DNA of 48,043 nucleotides, from positions 1 through 48,043 of the forward strand of contig CACZYF010000027.1 in NCBI GenBank assembly GCA_902785355.1. The letters run 5' to 3'. Numbering within the stretch: the first letter of the stretch is position 1; each line of letters starts with the position of its first letter. This DNA is from an uncultured Ruminococcus sp. GTDB lineage: Bacteria; Bacillota; Clostridia; Oscillospirales; Acutalibacteraceae. Positions 6,405 through 16,094 of the stretch are shown in pieces. Below the pieces are notes generated by a model. The model was not told where the DNA came from. It worked only from the letters and a program-made list of their open reading frames with translations, and ran no database searches. The translations under genes and the position numbers were made by a program.

Positions 6405-8384
6405 TTATTTCACCTCGTCAAAGTACAGATACAAATGATTCTTGCCGTCGCGGTACTCATAGCGGTATCGGTCGGCTATGGAAAATGTCAGGAACCTTCC
6501 CAGTCCGCCGATGCGGTTCTCGTGATCGTATTCATCGATATCGAGCATCTCCTCGGTGGGGTCGAACGGCTTGCCGCTGTCGGAAAAGACCATTTCAACC
6601 CCATTGGGATCGACACTGAGCCTGAGCTCGACCTCGCCGGTTCCGTCGTATGCGTAGGAACAGATATTCACGAATATCTCCTCCGCCGCGAGGAAGAGCT
6701 TCTTCTTGAAGTCCTCGCCGATCGGCAGGGAGAAGATTGCCTCCTTGACCCTCGGGAGCTGAGCGATCTCTGAGGGCAGGGTGATGACGGCGGGGGAGGG
6801 GAGCCTCTTGATCCGGAGCGCCAGCATGGTGATGTCGTCGTTCTGCTCGGCTCCCTCGGTGAATCGGTTCAGGTCGTCGAGTACGACGTCGATAGGATCG
6901 CTGTCGTCACGCTCATAACAGCGAGCGAGCTGACGCTCCAGCCGCTCGTTTTTGTAGAAGCTTCCGTCGGTGTTCTTCGCTTCGTTCACGCCGTCGGTGT
7001 ACATAAAGAGTACCTCGCCGCCGCTGAGCTTCACGGTCGCGTTCTCATAGACCTCGCCCGGAAAGAGCCCCGCCGTTACGCCGTGAGCGCCGGTCAGCGC
7101 GGTAAGCTTATCCGAAAGAATATAGGGATAATTGTGACCTGCGTTCGAGTAGGTCAGCTCACCTGTCGCGGGGTCCCAGACCGCGACGAAGGTCGTGATG
7201 AACAGCCCGCCGGGGTTGTACTCTGCCAGCGTATTGTTGAACTCCGTCAGTATCTCTGCCGGAGAGCAGCCTCTTAGGGCGTTCTGGTGCAGCAGTGTGA
7301 TCGCGCGCGACATGAACAGCGCCGCCGTGATACCTTTGCCGGCTACGTCGCCGATCGCTGCGAACACCCTGCCGTCATCGAGGATACGGTAGTCGTACAG
7401 ATCGCCCCCGACGTCCCTGGCAGGCAGCATATAAGCGCGCAGCGCAGCTATTCTGCTGTCATAATTCTCCGGCTGGAGCAGACCCTTCTGGATGTTGCGG
7501 GCAATATTCATCTCCGCTTCACGGGTGTGCTTCTCCCGGTTGAGCGCGTCGATATCGTCTATGTAGCGGTTGATCTCAACGGTCATGGTGTTGAAGGAGC
7601 GCGACATCTGAGCGAGCTCGTCGCTCCCTTTGACCGGCAGCTGACCAAGCCCCTTGTCGCGGTCGGAGACAAAGCTGTTCATGCGCTCGCTGATCCGGCG
7701 CAGCGGCTTTGTGATCATAAAGTACAGAATCGTACCGAAAAGGACGATCATCAGCACGGTGATTATGATCGTCAGCAGGGCGATCTGCCAAAAGCGATTC
7801 CCGAAGCTGCGGTTGATACCGTTAAGCGAGATCTCCGCGCCGATGATGATGGGAGAGTCGTAGCTGTGGTAGCTGTAGTCAGAGGAGCTGTAGTAGCTCA
7901 TAACGGGCATATAGCAGACCAGCGTATCGTCCAGATGGTTGGTATAATGGTAAAACACGCCTTCGGTGTTTCCGTTATATGCCTCGAGTTCCTCCTCAGT
8001 GACCTGACCTTCTACGCGGTAGCCGATGTAGCGGGTCCTCTTCGCTTCCTCAGAGGCGTCCTCGCCGAAGCCGATCACCAGGTAGGTCTCGCTGTTCTGT
8101 ACGGGATCCACCCTTACCGCGTAGATGTAGGTAACATCGAACATCACGCAGTACTGGTCGAAGCTGCCCTCGCCCTGAATCTTCACGGCGGTGTCGTATA
8201 GGTCGACCGCTTCACAGTATTTGGCGGTTGCCGCGGCGGCGTTCTGGATATTCTGCTTGCACCGTTCGAGGTTACTCTCATAGGTGATGTTGTAAGTCAG
8301 GATCAGCACGAACGCCTCGAGCGCCAGTATGATCGGCAGCATGAGCAGTCCGATCTTGATAAAGATAGATTTCTGATTCTTCAT
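6405..8384 (-). CDS. Membrane PP2C phosphatase with HAMP and RsbW-like ATPase domains
   Basis: The 659-residue sensor has a transmembrane helix (about 10-31), an extracellular sensory region (32-198), a second helix (199-222), a HAMP linker (223-275) and a short coiled coil. A SpoIIE/RsbU-type PP2C domain follows with metal-site motifs DVGGDLYD (324-331), GDVAGKG (345-351), YTDGVNEA and QNDDITML. A C-terminal GHKL ATPase domain (about 530-659) has an N box EEIFVNICSYAY, a G1 box DSGKPFDP and a G2-like GGLG. It should dephosphorylate a STAS protein in response to an external signal, and may carry the opposing kinase in the same chain. It is separated by 4 bases from the exporter gene and 1 base from the STAS gene. 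Confidence 0.9.
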   Translation of the reverse strand: MKNQKSIFIKIGLLMLPIILALEAFVLILTYNITYESNLERCKQNIQNAAAATAKYCEAVDLYDTAVKIQGEGSFDQYCVMFDVTYIYAVRVDPVQNSETYLVIGFGEDASEEAKRTRYIGYRVEGQVTEEELEAYNGNTEGVFYHYTNHLDDTLVCYMPVMSYYSSSDYSYHSYDSPIIIGAEISLNGINRSFGNRFWQIALLTIIITVLMIVLFGTILYFMITKPLRRISERMNSFVSDRDKGLGQLPVKGSDELAQMSRSFNTMTVEINRYIDDIDALNREKHTREAEMNIARNIQKGLLQPENYDSRIAALRAYMLPARDVGGDLYDYRILDDGRVFAAIGDVAGKGITAALFMSRAITLLHQNALRGCSPAEILTEFNNTLAEYNPGGLFITTFVAVWDPATGELTYSNAGHNYPYILSDKLTALTGAHGVTAGLFPGEVYENATVKLSGGEVLFMYTDGVNEAKNTDGSFYKNERLERQLARCYERDDSDPIDVVLDDLNRFTEGAEQNDDITMLALRIKRLPSPAVITLPSEIAQLPRVKEAIFSLPIGEDFKKKLFLAAEEIFVNICSYAYDGTGEVELRLSVDPNGVEMVFSDSGKPFDPTEEMLDIDEYDHENRIGGLGRFLTFSIADRYRYEYRDGKNHLYLYFDEVK

Positions 8385-8388
8385 ACCG

Positions 8389-10122
8389 TTACCTGTTGAC
8401 GGTCACGACAGTGACGTTGAAGCCGAGAACACGGTTGTATTCAACGGACGAGGTCAGCGAGCGCACCAGCTTGAGTCCGGTCACCTCGCGTCCCGTATCA
8501 TCCACATATTCGGTCGGGTTGAAGATTTTGCCGTTGTCCCTGAGTCGGAGCACGACGGCGTTGTCGGATACCTTAACATAGATATCCACGCTGTCGGACT
8601 GGGACTTAGAGGCGTACTTGGCGGTGTTGACGCACAGCTCCTCCACCGATACGCCGATGTTATGAGCGAGGTTCTTCTCCACGCCCTGCTCTTCACAGAA
8701 GGCGACGGTCTTGTGCGCGGCGTCGGTTGCTTCTGTGATATTGTTATGGATGGAGAAGTCGAGCACGGGGCCCTCTTCGCCGTCGATCAGGAGGTAGTTA
8801 TCCTTTTTTCTGACAATTTTGCAGATCACCAGGATGATGGCTGTGATCAGCACCGTGAGCGCCTTGGAGAAGGGGAACGACGACCACATCCAGTAGATGT
8901 CGATCTTGGAGAGGAAGTACATCAGCGGTACAACGGTGGCAAAACCGTCCAGAACGACCAGGATATTCGCCAGCCACCGCTGCTTGGTCGCCTGGAAGAA
9001 GGAGCGCATGACATAGATCACGGCGAGGATCGGGATGTTGATCGACATGACGCGGAAGGTCACCGCAAAGATCGAGGTGATCGAGGGGTCGGTCAGTCCG
9101 TACAGCGCCGCCAGCGGGAGGGGGAAGAGCATCGAGACGATCATGATGATCATCGACAGCCCCACAGTCACCCACATGCCGTAGCGCAGGGCGAGCTTCT
9201 GACCGCGGATGTCGCGCTCGCCGTACAGCGCGCCGAGGATCGGCAGCAGCGTCATGGTCGCGCCTTCAACGAAGATGAAGCACAGGCTGTTCAGCGAGAA
9301 GGATACCGAGGCGATCTTGGTGCCCATCGTACCCGTAGCGGAAAGGATGATCGCATTGGTGCAGAACAGTCTGAGAAAGTTGCATACGTAGATCAGCGCC
9401 GAGGGCAGACCTGTGCTGAGTATCTTGCCCATCAGCCTGAGGTTCTTCCACGCCCGCTGCGTGAAGTGTACAGAGCGCTGGGGGCTTCTGAAGTAGCCGA
9501 TGACCAGTAGGGAGCCCAGCGCATAGCCGACGACGGTCGCCCAGCCCGCTCCGGCAATACCCCACTTGAATATTGCCATAAAGATATAGTCGCAGATCAG
9601 GTTGATCACGTTCGATACGATCGGCAGGGCGGTCGCCAGCTTCTTCAGGCCGTCGGTACGGGCGAAGGCGGCGGTCTGGTTGTTCAGGGCGGTCAGCGGC
9701 GTGAGCACCCACAGGGGAATCAGATACGCCGCGACCAGGCTCTCGAGCTCGGGCTTGTGCTGCCCGAGCAGCGAGGCGGTCGGAGCGGTCAGCATAACGC
9801 CGATCACGGTGATCACGACGCTCGAGATTATACCTGCCCAGAAAGAGATCGTAAAGACGTTATCTGCCTTTTCATTGTCGCGCTTGCCCTTGTACATGAT
9901 CGCGAGGGTGTTGCCGCCGAAGGTGAACATCGCGATCGGGATGCTTTTCAAAAAGCTGATGGAGTAGGTCAGGTTGATCGCCGACAGCTCCAGCGTGCCG
10001 AGGATCTGACCGACCATGATGCCGTCGAGGATACTCGACAGGTACATCGACGCCGTCATCGCGAGCGTTGACACCAGCAGATTGCGGTAGGTTTTATTAA
10101 TCAGTGTTCCGGTTCGTTTCAT
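8389..10122 (-). CDS. MATE-family exporter fused to an RsbW-like ATPase domain
   Basis: Residues 1-440 are a complete MATE-like multidrug exporter with about twelve helices in two halves (repeat starts near 15 and 240). Residues 453-577 form a cytoplasmic GHKL ATPase/anti-sigma kinase domain: N box SVEELCVNTAKYA (491-503), G1 box RDNGKIFNP (528-536) and a weak G2 (TGLKLV). This domain resembles RsbW and SpoIIAB, not a histidine kinase. The gene starts 10 bases after the NRPS stop. The exporter half likely moves the NRPS product; the fused domain may phosphorylate or bind the STAS proteins of the operon and so link export to regulation. The fusion is unusual for MATE proteins. Confidence 0.88.
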   Translation of the reverse strand: MKRTGTLINKTYRNLLVSTLAMTASMYLSSILDGIMVGQILGTLELSAINLTYSISFLKSIPIAMFTFGGNTLAIMYKGKRDNEKADNVFTISFWAGIISSVVITVIGVMLTAPTASLLGQHKPELESLVAAYLIPLWVLTPLTALNNQTAAFARTDGLKKLATALPIVSNVINLICDYIFMAIFKWGIAGAGWATVVGYALGSLLVIGYFRSPQRSVHFTQRAWKNLRLMGKILSTGLPSALIYVCNFLRLFCTNAIILSATGTMGTKIASVSFSLNSLCFIFVEGATMTLLPILGALYGERDIRGQKLALRYGMWVTVGLSMIIMIVSMLFPLPLAALYGLTDPSITSIFAVTFRVMSINIPILAVIYVMRSFFQATKQRWLANILVVLDGFATVVPLMYFLSKIDIYWMWSSFPFSKALTVLITAIILVICKIVRKKDNYLLIDGEEGPVLDFSIHNNITEATDAAHKTVAFCEEQGVEKNLAHNIGVSVEELCVNTAKYASKSQSDSVDIYVKVSDNAVVLRLRDNGKIFNPTEYVDDTGREVTGLKLVRSLTSSVEYNRVLGFNVTVVTVNR

Positions 10123-10132
10123 CGCTTGCCTC

Positions 10133-13100
10133 TTATCTGGTCAGGTTATCGCTGTCAAAGAAACGGAAGCCCTTGAGAACGTTGATGAAATCGTTGACAT
10201 ACCGCTCGTTGCTCGCATTCCAGAAGAAGCCCATACGCGCCAATATCTGGGTCGTGTAGTGGGATTCAAACGGCAGCGCGACGACCTTCTTACCGTGAGC
10301 GGTGTTCATGTAGGCTGTCATGGAGGACAGGATCGCCGCTTTGTCGGGATCCTTTTGCGCCTCTGTCAGCGCGTGTGCGAACTCTTCATATTCCACAAAG
10401 CGGATCGGAATACCCGCCGCGTTCATCTGACGGATGATATCGCCAAGCGGCAGGGTGTGGTTGTTGACCGCGTTGAACACGGTGCAAGCCTTCGGCGTCT
10501 TGGCGAGTAGGAGGAAGGCGGCGCAGGAGGTGTCGATCGGTCCCATGCAGACCTGGTTCTCGATCATCTGGAACGGGAAGCAGCCGAGCAGCTCATAGGA
10601 GCGCAGTCTGCCCATGAAGTTGTTGGTCAGGAAGTTGATCTGGAACTCGCCGTCCGATTCACGCGCGGCGAGCGTGCCGACGCGGATGACCTTGCCGTCA
10701 AGTCCCTGCTCTGCGACAGCCTCGAGCACCATGCGTTCGCCCATGAGCTTTGAGGAGGTGTACTTGTTATCGAGCGTCTGACCGTAGTAGAAGCTCTGCT
10801 CGTCCAGCGAGCGGCGGCTGAGTTTTTCAATATCGTCGGTAGTACCTGCGACGGAAACGGTCGAGAAGTGTACGAGCCTTGCGCCGCGCTTCTCGCACAG
10901 GCGGATGCAGTTGACCGCGCCGCCGACGTTGATATCCTCGATATCGGTGCCGTTGCTGAAGTGCTTTACGTTCGCCGCACAGTTGAATACCGTGTCGATC
11001 GGCTCGTTCTCGAGCGGCTCAAAATACTTGTAGTCGGTGACGTCGCCCTCTACCACGCGGACGCGGCTCTTGAATACGTCCTCAAAGCGCGTTCCGAAGT
11101 AGTAGAACAGCATATTGTGCATGCGCTCATAGGCGGAGCTGAACTTGCCCTTTCGCAGCATACAGTAGACGAGTCCGTCCTCGCGGTCGAGGTACTCGGC
11201 GACCAGGTGAGCGCCCATGAAGCCGGTCGCGCCGGTGATCAGCACGTTGCCCAGCTCCCTGAGCTCTCCCTCGCGGAAGGAGTCGGCGTTATTCTCGCTG
11301 AGGAGCTCGTTGATCTTGGTGTAGTCGTAGTCGTCAAAGTTGAAGGTTCCGCTCTGCGCAGCGACCTCGCCGTCCCGGAACAGCTCGGCGAGCGCACGCG
11401 GCGTTGTGTACTTGAAAACGTCGCCGTAGGTGATCGGGAAGCCGTTTTCCGATGCATCCAGTACCACGGCGGTTACCACCAGCGAGGTGCCGCCGATCTC
11501 AAAGAAGTCGTCTGTCGCGCCGACGCGGTCGAGGTTCAGCGCCTTCTTGAAGGATTCGCAGAAGAACGCCTCCGTCTTGTTGGCGGGAGCGACAAACTCG
11601 CCCAGCGATACCGGTATGGGCTCGGGGAGCTGACGGATGTCGGTCTTTCCGTTCGCGGTCATCGGCATCTGCGCCATCTGTAAATAAGCGGTGGGCACCA
11701 TGTAATGGGTCAGGTGCTTTTTCAGCTCGTCGCGCAGCGCGTCGATGTCGATCTGCTCCCGGGCTGTGAAATAAGCGCACAGGTTGTCCTGACCGCCCAG
11801 CTTGCGAATGACAACGGCGACCTTTTTGATACCGGGCTGAGCCGCGATCAGTCCCTCGATCTCACCCAGCTCGATTCGCAGACCGCGCAGCTTGACCTGG
11901 TTATCCAGTCTGCCGAGGATGATGACGTTGAAGTCCTTGTCGTACTTGGCGTAGTCGCCCGAGCGGTACATCCGCTGACCGCGGTAGGTGACAAATACCT
12001 GTGCGGTCTTTTCGGGCAGATTGCGGTAGCCCTCGGCGACGCCCGCGCCGCCGATATACAGCTCGCCGATCACGCCGTAGGGCGCGATATCGCCGAACTT
12101 ATCCACGATGTACTCGGTGTAGTTGGTGAGGGGTCTGCCGATATTGACCGCCTTCGCGTCGTTGAGCACGGCGGCGTTGGAGGAGACGGTGATCTCGGTC
12201 GGACCGTAGGTGTTGACGATCAGCGCGTCGGGGGCGCACTCCTTGAGGCTGTCGCGCAGCGAGAGCGGATACGCCTCGCCTCCCGACATGATGAGTCTGC
12301 AGTTCTTCAGCCCGTCTTTGAACGGAGCGTACTCCATGTATTGGAGCAGGCGGGAGGGCGTCGCGTTGACGCAGTCGACCCTGTGATCCGCCATCAGCTT
12401 AGCCAGCGCGCGGGGATCATTCATCTCATCCTCGGCGGCAAAGACCAGCGTCTTGCCGTTGCACAGCGCCGCGGCATGCTCCTTGAAGGACATGTCGAAG
12501 GAGACCGTGGTCACTGAGAGATAGCATGTTGTGCGTTCGCAGATGTTATGCATGATGGTGTTGTGCGGATACGGGGTGAGGTAGTTGCAGATGCCCTTAT
12601 GGCGCAGCATTACGCCCTTTGGCTTGCCGGTGGAGCCGGAGGTGTAGATCATGTAGCTGAGTTCCTCGCCGGTCATTTCGAGGTCGGGGTTCCCCGCAGG
12701 CTCTCCCGCGAGTATCTGCATGACGTCGATCGCCTTTTCGGCGGGGTAATCGGCGAGCTTGTCGGCAGTGGTGATGATGTAGCTCGCCTCGGAGTCGGTA
12801 ATGATGTGGTTGATGCGGTCGGCGGGATACTGTGGATCACAGGGGATGAACGCCGCGCCCGCCTTGTTCACGCCGAACATACAGGAGAAGAAGCAGGATT
12901 GCCTGGGCAGCAGCAGGGCGACGCTGTCGCCTGTCCTTACGCCGCGGGCGATCAGGTTACGGGCAACGATATTCGCCGAGTCGTTGAGCTCCCGATAGGT
13001 CATGGTCGCGTCCTGAGCGATCAGCGCGGTCTTATCCGCGTTCTCTTCCGCGCTCTTTTCAAAGAGCCGATGCAGCAGAACGGTCGGAATCTCTGCGCTC

Positions 13101-16069
13101 TCTACGCTGCTGTGACGCTCCATATCGGACATCTGACGTTCGGGGAGCTCCATCGCTTCGCGGACGGTCTTTACGCCGCCTGCGAGCAGGTCGAGGGTAT
13201 GACGGAACTGCTCGATGAAGTTCTCGATGACAGCGTCCTCGAACAGCTCGGACGAATACTGCACCATAAAGTGCAGGCCTTTCGCACCCTTGCGGATGAC
13301 GAAGCCGATATCGCGGCTCATCTTCTGCAGCGGCGCGTACATCTCGACGGACAAGCCGTCTTTATCGTAAGCGGGCGGGTTCCACATGAAGTTGACGCTG
13401 ACGTCAAACATCGGATTGCGGCTCTCGTCGCGCTGTTTTACAAATTCTCTGACCACGTCCTCAAAGGGTAGGAACGCGCCGTAGGTCACGCTGCGTACCG
13501 CTTCGCTGACGGAGGCGATGTAATCGGTGATCTCGGCGTTTCTCCGCGGCTTGACGCGGACGGGCGCCGTGTTGACGAACATGCCGATCACATCGTCCGC
13601 GCCGTTCGGACGGGTGTTGGTGGGAATGCCGAGAACGACGTCCTCGGCGGTCGTATATTTGCCCAGCGCCATCGCGATCGCCGAGAAGATCAGCTCGAAC
13701 TCGGTCACGGTGTAGCGGCGGGCGGTGCTGTCGAGCACGCCGAGCATCTCGGTATCATAGTCGAAGTCGATCTGCCTGTCGGACAGCGGATGCACCTTCG
13801 GACGCTTGCTCTTGAGCGGCATCTCGTTGGCGGGTACGCCGTCCTTGAACAGCTCGCGGTAAAACGTAAGACCGCTCTCGTATTTTTCGTTGAGGCTGTC
13901 GGAATAGAGATCGCTCAGGTCAATCTCGGAGGGGCTGATCTTTTCGCCGTTCAGCCCGGCGATCAGCTCCTTGACAAAGGTGCCTGCCGAACCGCCGTCG
14001 AAGGCGATGTGGTGGATCGCGAGGTGCAGAATGACGCTGCCGTCGCTGACGGTATAGAGCGTGGGGATAACGGGGATATCGCCGTTCAGGTCGAAGGGCA
14101 CGGCGTAGCTGTCGACCTTTGCGATGACCTCGTCGCGGGATTCGGCTGATTCAACGCGGATATCGGGGAGCTTTTCGGTCAGGATACGCACGGGAAGACC
14201 GTTTTCCTCGCCGTAGAAGGAGTGGAACGCCTCGTGTGCGGCGAACACCGTATTCAGCGCTTCCTTCACCTTGTCGAGGGACGCTCCCTTGATGATCGCG
14301 GCGATATTGAGGTTGTAGACAACGGAGTCGGGGTTCATCTTCTGTTCAAGATACATCCCGCGCTCGAACGGGGTCAGCGGATAGACCCTGACCTTCTTCG
14401 TGTTCTTCCTGACATGTTTTTCGGACGCCTTACGGATCAGGAGCCGCTCGATCATACGCGGGGTCTTGCCGGCGAAGATATCGGCGGTGGTTAGCTTGTA
14501 CAGCTCACATTCCGCGGCGACCATAGCGCACTTGATCGAGTCGCCGCCCAGCGCGAAGAAGTCGTCGTCGATACCGACGTTCTCTACCGCCAGCACCTTT
14601 TCATATGCGCGGCACAGCGCCTTCTGCATATCCGTTTCGGGAGCGGTGTAGTCGTTCTTGAACGCGCCCGCTTCGGGAGCCTCCAGCGCGTTTCGGTCGA
14701 GCTTGCCGTTCGCGTTGACGGGCAGCTTGTCCAGCTTGACGAAGAACGCGGGGATCATGTAGGACGGGAGCTTTTCGGCGATCGATTCCTTGATCTCGTC
14801 CGCGTCGACGGGTTTGTTCTCGACATAGTAGGCGACCAGGTAAACCTGTCCGAACTGATTTTTGAAGTCCTTGATCGCGGCGTCGTGAACGCCGTCGGTG
14901 TTCTTGATGATCGTCTCGATCTCACCGGGCTCAACGCGCTGGCCGTTGATCTTGACCATCCAGTCCTTGCGGTTGAGATAGATGATGTTTCCGTCGCTGT
15001 TCCGGCGGACGATATCGCCTGTTTTCAGCAGCTTCGGATAACCGTCCTCGGCGGCAAAGGGGTTGTCGACAAAGGTTTTCCCGGTCTGCTCCGGCAGGTT
15101 GAGATATCCTGTCGCGAAGTGGCCCGACAGGCATAGCTCGCCCTCGTCGGAGAGGTTGCCCTGCTCATCCAGGATATACGCCTTTTCGTCACCGATCGGC
15201 TTACCGATGGGGGTATTATCATATTTTTTATCGACCTTGAAGCCCATTACGGCGGAGGCTGATTCTGTCTGTCCGTACATGACGTAAAGGTCGAATTTGT
15301 CGGAATAGGTATCGGATACGCGCTCGCTGCCGGTAAAGACGCACTTGAGCGAATCGCCCTTGGGCTTGAATACCTTGAGCATCTTCGGGCTGATGAAGGT
15401 GCGGTTGATGCCGTTTTCCTCAATATAGTCGGCGAGCAGGATCGGGTCGCGCATCGCCTCATACGGCATCAGGTACGCAACCAGCCGGGAAGCAAGCGGC
15501 GCAAAGACGCCCTGTACCGAGGCGACGAAGGTGAACGGAGCGCCGAGCGCGGCTCGAAACCCCGGTCTGACGTTCGCGAAGCGGATATAACGGATGACGG
15601 ATTCGCCGATGCTTTGATGTGAGTGCAGAACGCCCTTGGGCCTGCCGGTGGAGCCGGAGGTGTAGATCAGCAGCGAGGGGTCGTCGTCCTCGGGCTCGAT
15701 CTGACCCTCGAAGGGAGTCTCGCTGTTGATCCTTCTGAGGAATTTCTCGTTGATGATCGCTTTGGCGTGACAGTCGGAGCGGATATACTCCAGTCGCTCG
15801 GCGGGATAGGTCGGCGACAGGGGAGCGAAGGCGGCGCCCACCAGCCACACGGCGTACATCGCGGCGATATACTCCTTGTTGCGGGGCAGTTCAATGGTGA
15901 CGAAGTCACGCCTGCCTACGCCCAGCCGATTCAGCTTGCCTGCAATCAGACGGGCGCATGCGTCGAACTCGGCATATGTAAAGGTATTGTTCTCACCCTG
16001 ATCCACGATGATCGTGCAATCGGGATGGTTCTTGATGTTTTCGCTGATTAAACGGATCAGTTCGCTCAT
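10133..16069 (-). CDS. Dimodular NRPS, A-T-C-A-T-R, reductive release
   Basis: The 1978-residue enzyme has these domains. A1 is at about 1-465, with IYTSGSTGRPKG (135-146), KTGD (349-352) and NANGKLDR (452-459). T1 has its phosphopantetheine serine at 511 (LGGDSIK). C is at 560-985 with an intact HHIAFDG (686-692). A2 is at about 1000-1485. T2 has Ser1529 (IGGTSL). The reductase R is at 1605-1978 with GATGFMG (1613-1619) and YTSSK (1770-1774). Module 1 activates one acid, C joins it to the amino acid of A2, and R should release the product as an aldehyde by NAD(P)H reduction. The A4 motif of A1 reads PFTFVASVQ, with Val where amino-acid-activating domains have Asp235, so its substrate may lack an alpha-amino group. 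A2 keeps the Asp (SFDMSFKEH). The layout resembles gut Clostridia NRPSs that make peptide aldehydes and pyrazinones. Confidence 0.95.
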   Translation of the reverse strand: MSELIRLISENIKNHPDCTIIVDQGENNTFTYAEFDACARLIAGKLNRLGVGRRDFVTIELPRNKEYIAAMYAVWLVGAAFAPLSPTYPAERLEYIRSDCHAKAIINEKFLRRINSETPFEGQIEPEDDDPSLLIYTSGSTGRPKGVLHSHQSIGESVIRYIRFANVRPGFRAALGAPFTFVASVQGVFAPLASRLVAYLMPYEAMRDPILLADYIEENGINRTFISPKMLKVFKPKGDSLKCVFTGSERVSDTYSDKFDLYVMYGQTESASAVMGFKVDKKYDNTPIGKPIGDEKAYILDEQGNLSDEGELCLSGHFATGYLNLPEQTGKTFVDNPFAAEDGYPKLLKTGDIVRRNSDGNIIYLNRKDWMVKINGQRVEPGEIETIIKNTDGVHDAAIKDFKNQFGQVYLVAYYVENKPVDADEIKESIAEKLPSYMIPAFFVKLDKLPVNANGKLDRNALEAPEAGAFKNDYTAPETDMQKALCRAYEKVLAVENVGIDDDFFALGGDSIKCAMVAAECELYKLTTADIFAGKTPRMIERLLIRKASEKHVRKNTKKVRVYPLTPFERGMYLEQKMNPDSVVYNLNIAAIIKGASLDKVKEALNTVFAAHEAFHSFYGEENGLPVRILTEKLPDIRVESAESRDEVIAKVDSYAVPFDLNGDIPVIPTLYTVSDGSVILHLAIHHIAFDGGSAGTFVKELIAGLNGEKISPSEIDLSDLYSDSLNEKYESGLTFYRELFKDGVPANEMPLKSKRPKVHPLSDRQIDFDYDTEMLGVLDSTARRYTVTEFELIFSAIAMALGKYTTAEDVVLGIPTNTRPNGADDVIGMFVNTAPVRVKPRRNAEITDYIASVSEAVRSVTYGAFLPFEDVVREFVKQRDESRNPMFDVSVNFMWNPPAYDKDGLSVEMYAPLQKMSRDIGFVIRKGAKGLHFMVQYSSELFEDAVIENFIEQFRHTLDLLAGGVKTVREAMELPERQMSDMERHSSVESAEIPTVLLHRLFEKSAEENADKTALIAQDATMTYRELNDSANIVARNLIARGVRTGDSVALLLPRQSCFFSCMFGVNKAGAAFIPCDPQYPADRINHIITDSEASYIITTADKLADYPAEKAIDVMQILAGEPAGNPDLEMTGEELSYMIYTSGSTGKPKGVMLRHKGICNYLTPYPHNTIMHNICERTTCYLSVTTVSFDMSFKEHAAALCNGKTLVFAAEDEMNDPRALAKLMADHRVDCVNATPSRLLQYMEYAPFKDGLKNCRLIMSGGEAYPLSLRDSLKECAPDALIVNTYGPTEITVSSNAAVLNDAKAVNIGRPLTNYTEYIVDKFGDIAPYGVIGELYIGGAGVAEGYRNLPEKTAQVFVTYRGQRMYRSGDYAKYDKDFNVIILGRLDNQVKLRGLRIELGEIEGLIAAQPGIKKVAVVIRKLGGQDNLCAYFTAREQIDIDALRDELKKHLTHYMVPTAYLQMAQMPMTANGKTDIRQLPEPIPVSLGEFVAPANKTEAFFCESFKKALNLDRVGATDDFFEIGGTSLVVTAVVLDASENGFPITYGDVFKYTTPRALAELFRDGEVAAQSGTFNFDDYDYTKINELLSENNADSFREGELRELGNVLITGATGFMGAHLVAEYLDREDGLVYCMLRKGKFSSAYERMHNMLFYYFGTRFEDVFKSRVRVVEGDVTDYKYFEPLENEPIDTVFNCAANVKHFSNGTDIEDINVGGAVNCIRLCEKRGARLVHFSTVSVAGTTDDIEKLSRRSLDEQSFYYGQTLDNKYTSSKLMGERMVLEAVAEQGLDGKVIRVGTLAARESDGEFQINFLTNNFMGRLRSYELLGCFPFQMIENQVCMGPIDTSCAAFLLLAKTPKACTVFNAVNNHTLPLGDIIRQMNAAGIPIRFVEYEEFAHALTEAQKDPDKAAILSSMTAYMNTAHGKKVVALPFESHYTTQILARMGFFWNASNERYVNDFINVLKGFRFFDSDNLTR

Positions 16070-16094
16070 AGTGACCTCCTGAATATATGATGTA

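Noticed and set aside
6405-8384. Sporulation phosphatase SpoIIE
   Set aside because: The PP2C domain is of that family, but the sensor, HAMP and RsbW-like domains and the NRPS context do not fit SpoIIE.
8662-9510. 282-codon plus-strand frame within the MATE gene, and similar long frames over the NRPS
   Set aside because: They are rich in His, Asp, Arg and Val, as expected for mirror frames of GC-rich genes, and lack domains.
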